A DNA stretch of 64,000 nucleotides from Cupriavidus nantongensis (GTDB lineage Bacteria > Pseudomonadota > Gammaproteobacteria > Burkholderiales > Burkholderiaceae). Below the pieces are notes generated by a model. It searched no databases and was not told the DNA's origin. It worked only from the letters and a program-made list of their open reading frames with translations. The translations under genes and the position numbers were made by a program. Below are positions 23,884-33,408 of this stretch, in pieces (position 1 is the first letter of the stretch; each line of letters starts with the position of its first letter). The DNA is taken from NCBI RefSeq assembly GCF_001598055.1, contig NZ_CP014844.1, positions 1,790,967 through 1,854,966 on the forward strand. Reading direction: 5' to 3'.

Positions 23884-24444
23884 CTACACCAGCCCCTGGT
23901 CGATCCAGTTCCGTATCGCCGACCAGATCACCGACATGGGCAGGGTCATGGCCTCGGCCAGGTCCATGGTCAGCGCCAGCATCGCCATGTCGTCGGTCAG
24001 GGCGATATGGCGCTCGGCGACGCCGGCCTTCCAGCGCTCCCACAAGGCCACGTCCTGCGCCTCATCAAGCACCGGATGCCGGCCCTTGCGCTTGGGCAGC
24101 CCGAGGATGTCACGGCGCAGCGCCACTTCCTGATGCGTGAGGCCGTAGAACTTGCTGACCATCTCCGTGCTCGCCCCCAGGCGCAGCATGCGGTCCACCG
24201 TGGCGATCTCCCGCTCCACGTCGTGCACCTGGCTCAGAAGCCGCTTCAATACCTCCCGGTTCACCGACACCGAACACCACGACACCGTGGCATTCACCAG
24301 CATGCTCACGAGCTCGGGGTGTTTCAGCGCATCCAGCTCCTCCTCGCCGAAGCCCATGGCCTTGCAGCGGCGCAACTGGCCGTTGCGCAGGTCATGCAGG
24401 GCCTGGGCGATCACGGCCTGGTTGAGCGGGTGCGGTGCCGACAT
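23884..24444 (-). CDS. DUF2857 protein, probable BisC-type activator subunit
   Basis: 186-aa all-helical protein with MGFGEEELDALKHPELVSMLVNATVSWCSV and a HTH-like segment MVSKFYGLTHQEVALRRDILG. DUF2857 proteins have FlhC-like features. The order alpA-parA-small gene-parB-DUF2857 and the size match bisC of ICEclc, whose product with BisD forms the master activator of transfer competence. This identification is by synteny. GGAGGCTCC precedes the start. Confidence 0.8.
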   Translation of the reverse strand: MSAPHPLNQAVIAQALHDLRNGQLRRCKAMGFGEEELDALKHPELVSMLVNATVSWCSVSVNREVLKRLLSQVHDVEREIATVDRMLRLGASTEMVSKFYGLTHQEVALRRDILGLPKRKGRHPVLDEAQDVALWERWKAGVAERHIALTDDMAMLALTMDLAEAMTLPMSVIWSAIRNWIDQGLV

Positions 24445-24461
24445 ACGGGAGCCTCCTGCGC

Positions 24462-25385
24462 TCAGGAATCCTGGCTCGCTACGCCGGCTTCCAGATCCAG
24501 CAGCCGGCGCGCCAGGCGCAGCAGACGGAACAGCTTCACCAGCGCAGCATCGCTCAGGCGTGTGGCCGAGCCGCCGTGGCCATGCAGCAGCGCCGCCAGC
24601 TCGTCGGCCAGCCGCGCGCGGTCCAATCCGTTCGCGGAGGGCGGAGCCGCACTCAGCACATGCAGCAGGGTCAGCACCGCCCGCGCGAACGCCGGCAGCG
24701 CCTTCGCCTGGCCCACAACCGGCGCCGCGCAGACGAAGCCGATGCCGCCGACGCTGGCCTCAATGTGGTCGGCGACCGCCGCTTCCTCGCCGATCTCGCG
24801 CGCGAACTGCGCGATGTGCACGCGCAGGCGATCCGGCACGTCCAGCCCCGGCTCGACGTACCAGACGTCCGAGATGGGATAGAGCCCGCCGACCTGCACG
24901 GGGATCGCACGCAACGCATCGGCCTCGAAGTCGGGCAGCTTGTCGCCGAGCTGGTCCGCGACCATCCGCTGGATGGACTGCAGGCGCTCGGTGGTCGGTG
25001 CCGGTGTCACGATGTGCCCCTGCAGGCGCTCTTCGCGTTCCCCGTGCTGGTCCTCCGGCGCTTCGGGCGATGCAGGCGGTGTCGCTGCTGGCGCCGAAGG
25101 CGCGACCGGCGTGGTGTCGCGCGGCACAGACGAGGCGGGTGGCTGCTGAGGCGCGGAGACCGGCGGGGGAGGATCAGCAGGCACGACAGGCGCTGCCGGT
25201 GGCGTCGGCGCCGCCGGTTCGCTGGTCAGCGCACGCTGGCGGCTTTCGCTGTCGTTGATCTCCAGCGCCAGCGTGTCGTAGTCCGCCTCCAGCAGCTCGG
25301 CCATCTGGCCGACCAGCTCGTCCTGCACCCGCTGCGGCGAGAAGTCGTCCGGCTGTGTGTCGAACTGCGTCAGCACGTCCTGAAA
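24462..25385 (-). pseudogene. parB/bisD-like gene, C-terminal part downstream of IS21
   Basis: C-terminal 305 residues (QFDTQPDDFSPQRVQDELVGQ... to LLDLEAGVASQDS) of the ParB-like protein whose first 246 residues lie at 28767-29506. Removing the 3,381-bp IS21 and one TGAAA copy restores one 552-codon frame (ATLFQDVLTQFD across the join). A Pro/Ala-rich linker (Pro-Pro-Ala repeats) separates this half from the ParB half. An internal ATG at 25376 could allow separate expression, but no clear ribosome site is visible. Confidence 0.88.
25381..25385. repeat. Target-site duplication TGAAA, left of IS21 copy 1
   Basis: Matches TGAAA at 28767-28771 on the other side of the element. Confidence 0.9.
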
Positions 25386-25443
25386 TGTTGACGGCGGTGT
25401 AAAAGCGACAGTAAATGGCGGCGTATGGTTGGGTCAGAAGGTC

Positions 25444-25477
25444 AACAGCAAGGGGCCGCATGCGGCCCCTTGCTGTT
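25444..25477. terminator. 34-bp perfect palindrome at the 3' end of IS21 copy 1
   Basis: Each arm is 17 nt (AACAGCAAGGGGCCGCA and its complement) with no loop. It lies 19 nt after the last IS gene and probably terminates the IS operon or shields the IS end. Confidence 0.7.
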
Positions 25478-25495
25478 TGGGTTGGATGGTGCAGG

Positions 25496-25702
25496 CTAGA
25501 ACGGATCGTCGAGGCTTTTCTCGGGGGGCGAGCGCTGCTCACGCAGCAGGTCATGCAGTGCGAGCTGGTAGTGCGCGCAGATTCGCTCGCGTAGATCGTC
25601 GATGAGTTCGACGACGGCGAGGGCCTGTTCTGGGGACCAGTTGTCTGGGATCAGGAAGTCCAGCCCGTTGGTGATTCCTGAAGGCAGGTGCAGATGCGTC
25701 AT
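25496..25702 (-). CDS. Small accessory protein of IS21 copy 1
   Basis: 68 aa ([20 protein letters not shown]... PPEKSLDDPF). Its ATG overlaps the istB stop as ATGA, and both element copies retain it, so it looks like a real passenger of this IS. Contains a helical segment WSPEQALAVVELIDDLRERI. Not a known transposition protein; possible partner of IstB. Confidence 0.7.
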   Translation of the reverse strand: MTHLHLPSGITNGLDFLIPDNWSPEQALAVVELIDDLRERICAHYQLALHDLLREQRSPPEKSLDDPF

Positions 25703-26466
25703 GATGGCTTTTTCTCCGCCCGGGCCACGCTGCGTTTCTTTGCTCGCTGATCGGCCCGCTCACGCGCTTCCTTGACGCGATACGACTCGCCCTCGATCGC
25801 GATGACTTCGGCACGATGCACCAGTCGGTCAACCAGCGAGACGACGCAGGCGGCGTTCGGGAACACCTCCGACCATTCGGCGAATGGTCTGTTTGTTGTA
25901 ACCACCGTACTGGTGGCGCCATATCGGCGACTGATGAGCTCGAACAGCAGATCGGCATGTCGGTTCGAGTACGACAGGTAGCCGACCTCGTCGATGACCA
26001 GAACGTCCGGCGAGGCATAGCGGTGCAGGCGTCGACGCAAGGCCGAATCGCTGTCGAGGGCGGCCAGCTCGCCGAGCATCTGGCCGGCGGTGGTGAACAG
26101 CGCTGTGTGCCCTTGGACGAGCGCCTGATAGGCCAGATTCAGCGCCAGGGTCGATTTGCCGACGCCGTTCGGGCCGATCAGCACGACGTTGGCCGAGTCC
26201 TTGACGAACTCCAGCGACATCAATTCTTCGACGGCGGCCCGGTCGCAGCGCGTCGGCCAGGCCCAGTCGAAGTCGCACAAGGGCTTGAAGTTGCCCAGTC
26301 GGGCATCCCGGATGCGTCGCTCCAGCGAGCGGCGCGAGCGCTCCTCTTCTTCCCATTGCAGCAGCGGCGCCACCCAGCCGGCGTCGGCGACCTCCGGCCA
26401 GTGTGCCAGTAGCCCATGCAGGCGCAAGGCGTTCGCACGGCTTTGCAGGTTCTCAGGCGTGTTCAT
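25699..26466 (-). CDS. istB: IS21 helper ATPase IstB (copy 1)
   Basis: 255-aa AAA+ ATPase that assembles on target DNA and stimulates IstA. Walker A GPNGVGKS (98-105), Walker B VLVIDE (D159, E160). Start MNTPENLQ has GGGAG 6 nt upstream and overlaps the istA end by 14 nt; an ATG two codons earlier is possible. Confidence 0.95.
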   Translation of the reverse strand: MNTPENLQSRANALRLHGLLAHWPEVADAGWVAPLLQWEEEERSRRSLERRIRDARLGNFKPLCDFDWAWPTRCDRAAVEELMSLEFVKDSANVVLIGPNGVGKSTLALNLAYQALVQGHTALFTTAGQMLGELAALDSDSALRRRLHRYASPDVLVIDEVGYLSYSNRHADLLFELISRRYGATSTVVTTNRPFAEWSEVFPNAACVVSLVDRLVHRAEVIAIEGESYRVKEARERADQRAKKRSVARAEKKPS

Positions 26467-27955
26467 TGGCATCTCCCGTGAGCTGATCGTAGATGTCGAG
26501 GCGGTGGGGTATCACCAGCTTGTCCTTGTGCCGGACGTGTTCAGGTAGATGGATACCCACGGGCGGCGGTGCCTGGCGCGCCTCGCGCCGGCGCTCCAGC
26601 GCCAGGCGCACCGGATTCTGGTGAGGCGCCGCATCGCTGGCGAGGATTTCCTCGATCGCCGCTTGCAATTCAGCGGCGCCATAGCGGTCGAGCAGCCGCA
26701 GCAGGTGGGTGGTGATGTTGCCCAGATTGCCGCCCCGTTCCGCTGCGCGCTGCAGCAGCGCCTGGCTGGCCGGCGCCGCCCGAGCCAGATGGTCAAGTCC
26801 GCGATGGTGGCGGGCTTCGCGTTTGCGTTCGACCAAGGCATTGATGTGCGCGGCAATCTCTATCTGCGCGCCGCGATCGTAACTGCGCTCATGAGTGGCG
26901 AGCAGTTCCGTGCCATCGAGGATGCGTACCTGCCGGGGACTGGCCCGCACCGTGAGCGTGCGTCGCACATGCGTATGCGGGATCGTGTAGTCATTCAGAT
27001 CGAAGCGCACATACGGTGTCTTGCCGACCTTGACAGCCAGTTGCAGTTCGCATGGATAGGGATTCTCCGGCAAGGCGAGCAGGCTGGGCTGCTCGCGGGA
27101 GAACGCCTCGCGTACGCTGATCGTCGGTTCTTCCCGGCAGGGACGATCGGCCGCAAGTCCCGCACACCAATGGGCGGCTTGGGCGTTGAGCTCATCGAGG
27201 TCGGTCACGGTGCGTCCGGCGAAGAAGCTCTCGCGTACATAGCGGATGGCGCGCTCGACGCGCCCCTTCTCGTTGCCACGGGCGACGGCAACCGGCCGGG
27301 GCTCGTAGCGGTGATGCGCCGCGAACGCGAGCAGTGTCGGATGGAAACGGATCGCATCGCCCTGGCGTTCCAGCACGGCACTCTTCAGGTTGTCGTAGAG
27401 CAGGACCCTGGGAAGGCCGGACCAGGCTTCGAAGGCACCGGCATGGCCGGCCAGGAAGCTGTCCATGCGTGCATCAAGGTAGAAGCGCAGATAGATCTGC
27501 CGCGACCATGACAGCACCATCACGAAGGCCATCAGCGGCCGGCGTGCGCGGCCGATCTGCAGATGGCCGAAGTGACCCCAATCGACTTGCCCTTGTTCGC
27601 CCGGCAAGGTACGCAGACGCAGATAGGCTTCCGGCTGTGGGCGCGGCCGGTGCAGCGCGATCATGTGCCGGAAGTGGTGCTGGCTCCCGCGGTAGCCGCG
27701 TTCGGTCACCATCGCATACAGGCGGCTGGCCGTGAGCGACGGGAACTTCTTCAACGTCTCATGGATGAATGGCAGGTAGGCGTCGATCTGCGACGGCCGC
27801 TGCACGCTGCCAATCCTGGGCAGGCCGGCCTGCGCCAGCACACGCTGGACGGTGTCGCGGTGCACATGCAACTGGCGCGCGATGGTGCCGGCGCGCCATT
27901 TCTCGACGTGGTAGTAACGCAGGATCTGGGCTTCAAGTTCTACTCCAATGGTCAT
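26453..27955 (-). CDS. istA: IS21 transposase IstA (copy 1)
   Basis: 500-aa DDE transposase. N-terminal HTH (about 20-45, [21 protein letters not shown]), catalytic core with D125 (QVDWGHFG), D188 (LLYDNLKS) and E234 (GRVERAIRY), and a C-terminal basic domain. Intact. The start overlaps the upstream zinc-finger gene as ATGA. Confidence 0.96.
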   Translation of the reverse strand: MTIGVELEAQILRYYHVEKWRAGTIARQLHVHRDTVQRVLAQAGLPRIGSVQRPSQIDAYLPFIHETLKKFPSLTASRLYAMVTERGYRGSQHHFRHMIALHRPRPQPEAYLRLRTLPGEQGQVDWGHFGHLQIGRARRPLMAFVMVLSWSRQIYLRFYLDARMDSFLAGHAGAFEAWSGLPRVLLYDNLKSAVLERQGDAIRFHPTLLAFAAHHRYEPRPVAVARGNEKGRVERAIRYVRESFFAGRTVTDLDELNAQAAHWCAGLAADRPCREEPTISVREAFSREQPSLLALPENPYPCELQLAVKVGKTPYVRFDLNDYTIPHTHVRRTLTVRASPRQVRILDGTELLATHERSYDRGAQIEIAAHINALVERKREARHHRGLDHLARAAPASQALLQRAAERGGNLGNITTHLLRLLDRYGAAELQAAIEEILASDAAPHQNPVRLALERRREARQAPPPVGIHLPEHVRHKDKLVIPHRLDIYDQLTGDANEHA

Positions 27956-28392
27956 GGGTCGTGTCCTGTGCGGTCAGTCGTACGAACATCACGGAAGACC
28001 CGACGACGCAGTGGTCCGAGGCGGACAAAGCCCGAATATGTGCAACGGCAGAAGTGGCAATGCTCAGGCACCGGTGTTGAGGCGCCAGCGGGCGCCGGTG
28101 CTCTGGCCGGCGTCGTCAAGGTCAGCGGCAGTAGAGCATCGGCGGCCTGCGCGGCGGAACCCTGATGCGTCACTTTCTTTTGGCGACAGCGGTAGCGGCG
28201 CATCCGCTCCGCGTGCGCCAAGCGGCCGCGGCGGCTGCGTTGATAGCGCTGAGCGGCCTCGCGCAGGCTGGCGCGACGCGCTGCTTGCGAGCAGCCGCCA
28301 TTGCAGTAGATCTGACCGCGGTCGCAGCGGCGGCAAACAACGACCTGCGCCCGGCAATGGGCGCACACAAAGAGGCGGCCCGTGGCCGGCAT
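27952..28392 (-). CDS. Cys-rich zinc-finger-like protein of IS21 copy 1
   Basis: 146 aa, start [13 protein letters not shown] with GGGGG 8 nt upstream. Cys pattern CAHC...[15 protein letters not shown] near the N-terminus, a basic Arg-rich helix region ([20 protein letters not shown]) and CHFCRC near the C-terminus suggest a zinc-stabilised nucleic-acid-binding protein. Stop overlaps the istA start (ATGA). Not part of the canonical two-gene IS21 layout. A longer in-frame extension upstream is less likely. Confidence 0.68.
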   Translation of the reverse strand: MPATGRLFVCAHCRAQVVVCRRCDRGQIYCNGGCSQAARRASLREAAQRYQRSRRGRLAHAERMRRYRCRQKKVTHQGSAAQAADALLPLTLTTPARAPAPAGASTPVPEHCHFCRCTYSGFVRLGPLRRRVFRDVRTTDRTGHDP

Positions 28393-28766
28393 CGGCGATC
28401 CCCCAGTCATGCCGAAACGGCCTCGACGGGATGGACGAGCCGTGCCATACTGGCTCGGCACGCGCGCCCTTGGCACGAGTGGGGCACGACATCGGGATGA
28501 ACTTGGCGGTTTGGACCGGTGTCGTGCCTGTTTCTTTTCGGCGGTAAAGCCAACCTTTTTACCGCATCCCCACTGCGACGTCACCACCTTGCGGAATGCC
28601 CATCACCGGGCGCGTCTGCACTCGCCCTACGGGCTCGCTCCGACGCGCCCGGTGGCCACCTTCAATATCGAATCAGAAGACCTCGAGACAATCCTGCAAT
28701 GCAGGAGTTGCTCCGCATCTTTAAGCCGCGCCGCCGTTTAGTGCCGGTTTTAGACAGCCATTCACA

Positions 28767-28771
28767 TGAAA
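28767..28771. repeat. Target-site duplication TGAAA, right of IS21 copy 1
   Basis: Pairs with 25381-25385 and is the last base group of the disrupted parB 5' part. Confidence 0.9.
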
Positions 28772-29506
28772 CAAGGTGGCGAAGTCCACGGTCACGGTGC
28801 GGCCCAGCGCACGCCGCTCCCAGGTGCGCTCGCACGCCTTGCGCAGCACCGCGAGCCGGTCCACCTGATGCCGGCCCAATCCGCCGTACAACAGCGTCGG
28901 GATCGCCGGCAGCAGATAGCGCACCGCATCGTTCATGCGGCTGATGTGTGACTGCGGCACCGGATAGCCGTCGGCAGTCAGTCGCCGCGCGAGTTCGCTC
29001 TGCGACAGCGCCTGGCCGCTTTCCTGCTCGTAGAACTCGCGCGCCTTCTCGATGCCCAACGCCCGCTCGATGAAGGTCAGCCCGCCGCGCAGCTCGTTCT
29101 CGGCCAGATGCCCGGTCAGCGCCACGATTTCGCCGCGCGCCGGCCACGGGCGGAACACGCACGCAATGCGGAAGAAGCGCTCCTCCTTGGTCTCGCTCCA
29201 CAACTCGCGCAAGATCGCCAGCCGCGTGTTGCCGCCGTTGCGAATGATGTAGTGCGCCTCGCCCGGCCTGCGCGTGATCGCGGGGGGAGCGTCCAGCCCG
29301 CGTTCGCGGATGGACGCCTTGATCTCCGCATAGGCCGGGTTGCGCGTCACGCGCGGGTCGTGGTCGTAGGGCCGCAACTGGTCCAGCGTCACCACCATCG
29401 GCGTGTCGGCGATGGGGTCGCTCAAGGTCGCGGCCGAAGGGCCGCTGCGCTCGAAGCCGGTGGCCAGCAGCTTGGCAGCCATGTCCTGCGGCGTCAGCTC
29501 AGCCAC
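28767..29506 (-). pseudogene. parB/bisD-like gene, N-terminal part (interrupted by IS21)
   Basis: N-terminal 246 residues of a PFGI-1-class ParB-family protein: ParB/Srx nuclease-like fold (MVVTLDQLRPYDHDPRVTRNPAY; GGNTRLAIL) and the HTH region (ALSQSELARRLTADGYPVPQSHISRM). True start is GTG at 29506 (MAELTPQDMAAKLL) with AGGAG 8 nt upstream, overlapping the previous stop; longer starts at 29557/29569 lack such a site. By synteny and size this is bisD of ICEclc, half of the BisDC transfer activator. The reading frame now runs into the IS and stops. Confidence 0.88.
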
Positions 29507-29735
29507 GGCCGTTCTCCTGCGCCGGCCGGTCGGCGCGGCGAAGTTGCGCGCGGGCATTACGGTCGGCACGGTGGTCGCTCGCCGTCGAGCTGGTGTAGAT
29601 CGACGCGCAGCCTCGCTTCGTGAATTTCAGGTGCCCACCGGACGTGCGCACCACGCGCCAGCCTTCGCCCAGCGCGAACTCGATCAGCGCGCGCAGCCGT
29701 TCACGGCCGCGCGCCAGTTCATGCGCGCTCGCCAT
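29499..29735 (-). CDS. Small HicA-like protein between parA and parB (Shi-like)
   Basis: 78 aa, start MASAHELARGRERLRAL. The core GWRVVRTSGGHLKFTKRG is the dsRBD-like HicA fold pattern with the conserved Gly-His. No HicB antitoxin is present. In ICEclc the gene in this position is shi, which with parA arrests division of transfer-competent cells; equivalence is inferred from position and size. Overlaps parA by 17 nt and parB by 8 nt. Confidence 0.75.
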   Translation of the reverse strand: MASAHELARGRERLRALIEFALGEGWRVVRTSGGHLKFTKRGCASIYTSSTASDHRADRNARAQLRRADRPAQENGRG

Positions 29736-30585
29736 GGCCGGCCCCTCCCGCATCGGCCCGGCCGGAGACCAGCGCGAAGCGCTCCCGCCACGCGGGGAAC
29801 AGCTCGCCGGCCAGCGTGCGCATGGTCTCCAGCGCCGCGGGTGCCGTGCGCCCCGCCGGCTGCCGGTATTCCACCCGATGCACCGGCAATCCTCGTGTCG
29901 CAGCGCGCGGATAGGCTTCGATGGCCGGCACGTCGGTGCCCAGCACCTGCACGCCGGCCTGTTCCTGGAACACCTGTCGCAGCGCCTGCTGGACCAGCCG
30001 CGCGTTCGACGACACCGGATGCACACGGTTGATGAGCAGACGCAGCGGCGGCGGCTCGATGCCCAGGTGCCGATACGGCGCGATGTCCTCGATCAGTTGC
30101 AGCGTGCCGCGCCGCAGCTCGCGCGCCGCGAGGATCTCCGGCGTCACCGGCGACAGCGCCAGGTCGGACGCCAGCACCGCCATCTCCAGCAGCACGCTGC
30201 GCGCGCCCTGGGTGTCGACCAGCAGCAAGTCATAGTGCGTGCGGAAGACGGGAAGCAAATGGCGCAGTCGCAGGCGCCCATCCGGTGCGTGCAGCAGCAG
30301 CGTGTTCAGTTCGCCGCGGTCGTCGTTGGAGAGCACCAGGTCCAGGCCCGCGATCGCGGTGCGCGACACCAGTTGCTCGATGCGCCGCTCGTTGAAGGCC
30401 AGCATCTCGTAGATGCCGCCGGGCGCGCGCACGTCCAGCGTGAAGTAGCTCGACAGCGTGGGCTGCACGTCCAGGTCCAGCAGCAGCACGCGCAGCCCGG
30501 CATCGGCGATGAAGCCGCCCAGGTTGGCGGCCGTCGTGGTCTTGCCCACGCCGCCCTTGGTCGAAATGATGGACACCACCTGCAT
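29719..30585 (-). CDS. parA: ParA-family ATPase of the ICE
   Basis: 288 aa, start MQVVSIISTKGGVGKTTTAAN with a perfect GAGGAG site; an in-frame ATG at 30609 lacks one. Deviant Walker A KGGVGKTT near residue 10, LLLVDTQG as the Walker B region, DLDVQPTLSSYF switch. In ICEclc-type elements ParA supports stability of the excised element and acts with Shi on host division. Intact. Confidence 0.92.
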   Translation of the reverse strand: MQVVSIISTKGGVGKTTTAANLGGFIADAGLRVLLLDLDVQPTLSSYFTLDVRAPGGIYEMLAFNERRIEQLVSRTAIAGLDLVLSNDDRGELNTLLLHAPDGRLRLRHLLPVFRTHYDLLLVDTQGARSVLLEMAVLASDLALSPVTPEILAARELRRGTLQLIEDIAPYRHLGIEPPPLRLLINRVHPVSSNARLVQQALRQVFQEQAGVQVLGTDVPAIEAYPRAATRGLPVHRVEYRQPAGRTAPAALETMRTLAGELFPAWRERFALVSGRADAGGAGHGERA

Positions 30586-30625
30586 GAGCTTCTCCTCGTC
30601 GAATGGCATGAACCGAGAAGAAGCG

Positions 30626-30844
30626 TCAGGCGCGTTCTTTGAGGCGATCGGCGATCCACTGTTCGATCTCCACCGAGTCCCAGCCCACCGCGCGCACGCC
30701 CAGGCGCAGCGCCTTGGGGAACTTGCCTTCCTTCATCAGGCTGTAGATGTGCGCGCGCTTGAAGCCGGTCTTGGCTTCGACCTCGGCGCGGCGCAGGATG
30801 CGGTGCTCGGGCGGCAAGGCCGGCGCGATGGTCTGCGAAGACAT
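30626..30844 (-). CDS. alpA: AlpA-family transcriptional regulator
   Basis: 72-aa MerR-like winged HTH: ILRRAEVEAKTGFKRAHIYSLMKEGKFPKALRLG is the AlpA signature. First gene of the alpA-parA-shi-bisD-bisC operon; in ICEclc its promoter is the target of BisR and of the BisDC feedback loop. AAGGAGTG precedes the ATG. The upstream 120 bp contain the repeats at 30923-30954. Confidence 0.93.
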   Translation of the reverse strand: MSSQTIAPALPPEHRILRRAEVEAKTGFKRAHIYSLMKEGKFPKALRLGVRAVGWDSVEIEQWIADRLKERA

Positions 30845-30922
30845 GAGAGGCACTCCTTGACGCTCGATGGCGTTGTTCAGAAAGTGCCTCGCATTCCATA
30901 TGCTGCTGCTGCGAGATTCACT

Positions 30923-30954
30923 GCAACTGCATAACACGCAACTGCAATTGCAGT
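30923..30954 (-). promoter_or_regulatory. Repeats in the alpA promoter region
   Basis: Two direct copies of GCAACTGCA (30923-30931 and 30938-30946) with 15-bp period, the second overlapping a 14-bp perfect palindrome ACTGCAATTGCAGT (30941-30954). 79-110 nt upstream of alpA, a suitable place for an activator site; BisR binding is a guess. Confidence 0.5.
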
Positions 30955-30968
30955 CTGCTGTTACAGGC

Positions 30969-31724
30969 TCAGCGCGATGCCTCCAGGTGGCGACGCGCCT
31001 GTGCCAGCTTGCTCCACAGCGTCCGCTCGCTGATGCCGGGCCGACCTTCATGGTGGGCCAGTAGTGCACTGATCACCGCATCCATGTTGCGGAAGGACGA
31101 GTAGGCAGAGCCCGCCGGGGACTTGCCCAACAGCAATGTCAGCAGGCCGCCAATGATGTTCAAGTAAGTCGATTCGCTGCGCAGGCCCGGTTCACTCGTA
31201 TCGCCCTCACGAATGCTAATGGCATGCTCCTTCGCCAACGCTTCGTGCTGTGCCTTCAGCGCCGCATGTAGTTGTGCGAGTTCGGCAAGCTGCAGCTTGG
31301 CGGCCTCGCGATCGGCCAGCAACACGTTCAGCATGGCGACGCTCACCGCAGGATGCAGTTCGCGCTCGATGCCGTCGAACAGGAATGGAGGCCGCTCACC
31401 GGGGTAGTAATGCGACATCCACGCCTTCAGGGCGACGTGGCGCACGATCAACGCAGGATCGTCGAGTGCGGGGCGCTGAGATTCCTGCGCCATGCCTGCC
31501 TTGCCGTAAGAAAGTTCATCGTGTGCCAATGCGTCGAAGATGCGCTCGGAGAAAAGGCGCAGCAAGGGCCAGCGCGGAAAATCGTTCGGCTCAGGCATGG
31601 CACGTGGCCCGAGCGTTTCCAGAATCCGCGGCTCAAAGCGCAACAGTCCCGCCCAACGGACGGCCGCCTCGATCGGGCGGTAGTAGATCCTGGCGCCAAA
31701 GGCAAGGCAACTCGATTTCTCCAT
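30969..31724 (-). CDS. BisR-like ICE regulator
   Basis: 251 aa (MEKSSCLAFGARIYYRPIEAAVRWAGLL...). No classical HTH recognised; a coiled-coil region (about 150-180, ADREAAKLQLAELAQLHAALKAQ) and a C-terminal helical domain (TLWSKLAQARRHLEASR). Position directly upstream of alpA and the size match bisR of ICEclc, a novel-type activator of the alpA operon. Start chosen at 31724; ribosome site weak. Confidence 0.72.
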   Translation of the reverse strand: MEKSSCLAFGARIYYRPIEAAVRWAGLLRFEPRILETLGPRAMPEPNDFPRWPLLRLFSERIFDALAHDELSYGKAGMAQESQRPALDDPALIVRHVALKAWMSHYYPGERPPFLFDGIERELHPAVSVAMLNVLLADREAAKLQLAELAQLHAALKAQHEALAKEHAISIREGDTSEPGLRSESTYLNIIGGLLTLLLGKSPAGSAYSSFRNMDAVISALLAHHEGRPGISERTLWSKLAQARRHLEASR

Positions 31725-32278
31725 GTCGCGTGCGTCCCATCGTCGGATCGAACTCTGGCAGACGCGCACCGCCCAAGTGGGCGAGGCGATTGCCCAGAAA
31801 TCCGGATGAAGCGCAGGGCCGGCCGGGATCGTGGAAGGAAGCGTTGCATCGGCGCTGACGGCCGGCCAAGGGCGAACTACATCTTGCTACGCTTGAAACT
31901 CCTCAACCATGATGCGGGCGCTTTGCCTTTGGACCGGCACGCGGCTTGGTGGTCGCGCTCCCCTGGAGTCAAGCATGGGTGCCGCGCTTTACCCGAAACC
32001 TGGTCAAAGTTTTCCGTAGGAATTCCAACGGCGTAAAGTGCCAATGCGTCAACGGGATGAGCCGGTTTGCAACCAGCAAAAGCTCATGCGTTCCGCGTCA
32101 GTGAAATGACCGCGGCGGCGAGCCCGCAGGCGAGTGCCGGAGTACGGAAGGGCGCAGCAATTGCGTCGAAACTGGAATCAGTACAGCGCATGAGCCATGC
32201 CGATCGGGTCAGTCGCAAGACCAAAGATGAATCGCGCAATCCGAGAAAACTAGCCGCGCACCTTCCGATAGATCCGCG
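31725..32278. other. Intergenic region between the BisR-like and LysR genes
   Basis: 554 bp without a gene I can support. It should hold the promoter of the BisR-like gene. An 80-codon plus-strand frame (32067-32309) has no ribosome site and overlaps the LysR end. Confidence 0.4.
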
Positions 32279-33190
32279 TCAGATCGCGCGTGATGTGCTT
32301 GCGTCCTGATGACATATACGTTCGGCGCGTTCGATGAACCGCTGCAACGGCTCCGTCATGCCACCCTCGGTTCGTAACAGATAGGTGGTTATCGATGCGC
32401 TCTGACCGGCCAACGGGCGGACAACAACATCCGCCGGCTGGCAAGTTGCCAAGTGCGCGGCAGTGGAAAAACCTAGCCCGTACCCTGCGGCCACCAACGT
32501 CAGCATCAGCCCGTGAGAAGCGGCATACTCAGCCACAATCGGTTGGACATCGACAGAGCGGAACAGTCGTTCGCTCTGCCGACCGCAACCTTGGCATGCC
32601 CGTGGATCACAAAGTACCAGCGGATAGCTCACCACTTCCTGCAACGGCACTTCCTTGAAGGCTACAAGCGGGTGCCGTGCGGGCAGGATCACTACCAAGG
32701 GGTCGGCCCACAGCGGCTCAGCAATGATCCCGTCCTCCACTTCATTGACCATTGCAAAGCCGGCGTCGAACAGATCTGCGTTCAGCCCCTGCACGAGTTC
32801 GGTCAGCGGTACTTCGGAGAGCCGGATGTTTACCTGCGGCGACTCTTCGCGGCACAGCGCAAGCAGTGCTGATAGCCTCGCCCGTCCTATGTCTCTCGAC
32901 AGCGCGATTCGCAAAATGCCCTGAGAACCGGAGGCAGCAGCCTTCGCGCTGGCCACTGCCTGCTCAACGCTCAACATGACGCGGCGGGCGTCGTCGAGGA
33001 AGACTCGCCCTGCCCAAGTCAGGGTTGTGCCCCGCGGCGTGCGACTGAGCAACGTCACGCCTAGAGTTGTCTCCAACTTGCGGATCGTGCGTGATAGGGG
33101 AGATTGTTCTATATGCAGCCGCCTAGCGGCTCGACCGAAGTGCAGTTCCTCGGCTACAGCAATGAAGCAGCGAAGATGACGTAAGTTCAT
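32279..33190 (-). CDS. LysR-family regulator (TciR-like position)
   Basis: 303 aa. N-terminal wHTH (LRHLRCFIAVAEELHFGRAARRLHIEQSPLS, continued by the recognition helix) and a C-terminal LysR effector domain with EDGIIAEPLWADPLVVILP and GLMLTLVAAGYGLGF. In ICEclc the LysR protein TciR switches on bisR from this end of the element; this gene has that position and orientation. Paralogous to the LysR gene at 51821 and to the remnant at 33.4-34.2 kb. Confidence 0.9.
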   Translation of the reverse strand: MNLRHLRCFIAVAEELHFGRAARRLHIEQSPLSRTIRKLETTLGVTLLSRTPRGTTLTWAGRVFLDDARRVMLSVEQAVASAKAAASGSQGILRIALSRDIGRARLSALLALCREESPQVNIRLSEVPLTELVQGLNADLFDAGFAMVNEVEDGIIAEPLWADPLVVILPARHPLVAFKEVPLQEVVSYPLVLCDPRACQGCGRQSERLFRSVDVQPIVAEYAASHGLMLTLVAAGYGLGFSTAAHLATCQPADVVVRPLAGQSASITTYLLRTEGGMTEPLQRFIERAERICHQDASTSRAI

Positions 33191-33408
33191 GCGCAGTCCC
33201 TCGTGACGTGACCAGTCCTTATGATCGTAGGGAGCCGCATGCGTGCGGAGATGAGACCGGCATGTCTTGCAGCGGCTGCCGTCGCCGGCTCACAGCACGC
33301 GGGCAATGGTGTCCGGAGTTATTGCAACGCTGCTTGAACGCGGGCGGCGATCATGGCGGATGGCTAGCTAGAGCACTCGCGCCAGCGCGCCTCGGCTAGT
33401 CTTCTGTG

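Larger units (their letters stand above)
25386..28766 (-). mobile_element. IS21-family element, copy 1 (3,381 bp)
   Basis: Termini TGTTGACGGCGGTGTAAAA and (reverse) TGTGAATGGCTGTCTAAAA are imperfect inverted repeats, 18 of 26 matching. The element has four overlapping genes on the minus strand and a perfect 34-bp palindrome (25444-25477). Flanked by TGAAA duplications. Identical in length and encoded proteins to the plus-strand copy at 55688-59068. It interrupts the parB/bisD-like gene. Confidence 0.96.

Noticed and set aside
29499..29735. HicA toxin of a HicAB toxin-antitoxin pair
   Set aside because: No hicB gene follows or precedes it; the gene is embedded between parA and parB as in related ICEs.
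32067..32309. 80-codon plus-strand frame between the BisR-like and LysR genes
   Set aside because: No ribosome site, overlaps the LysR 3' end and has no recognisable pattern.
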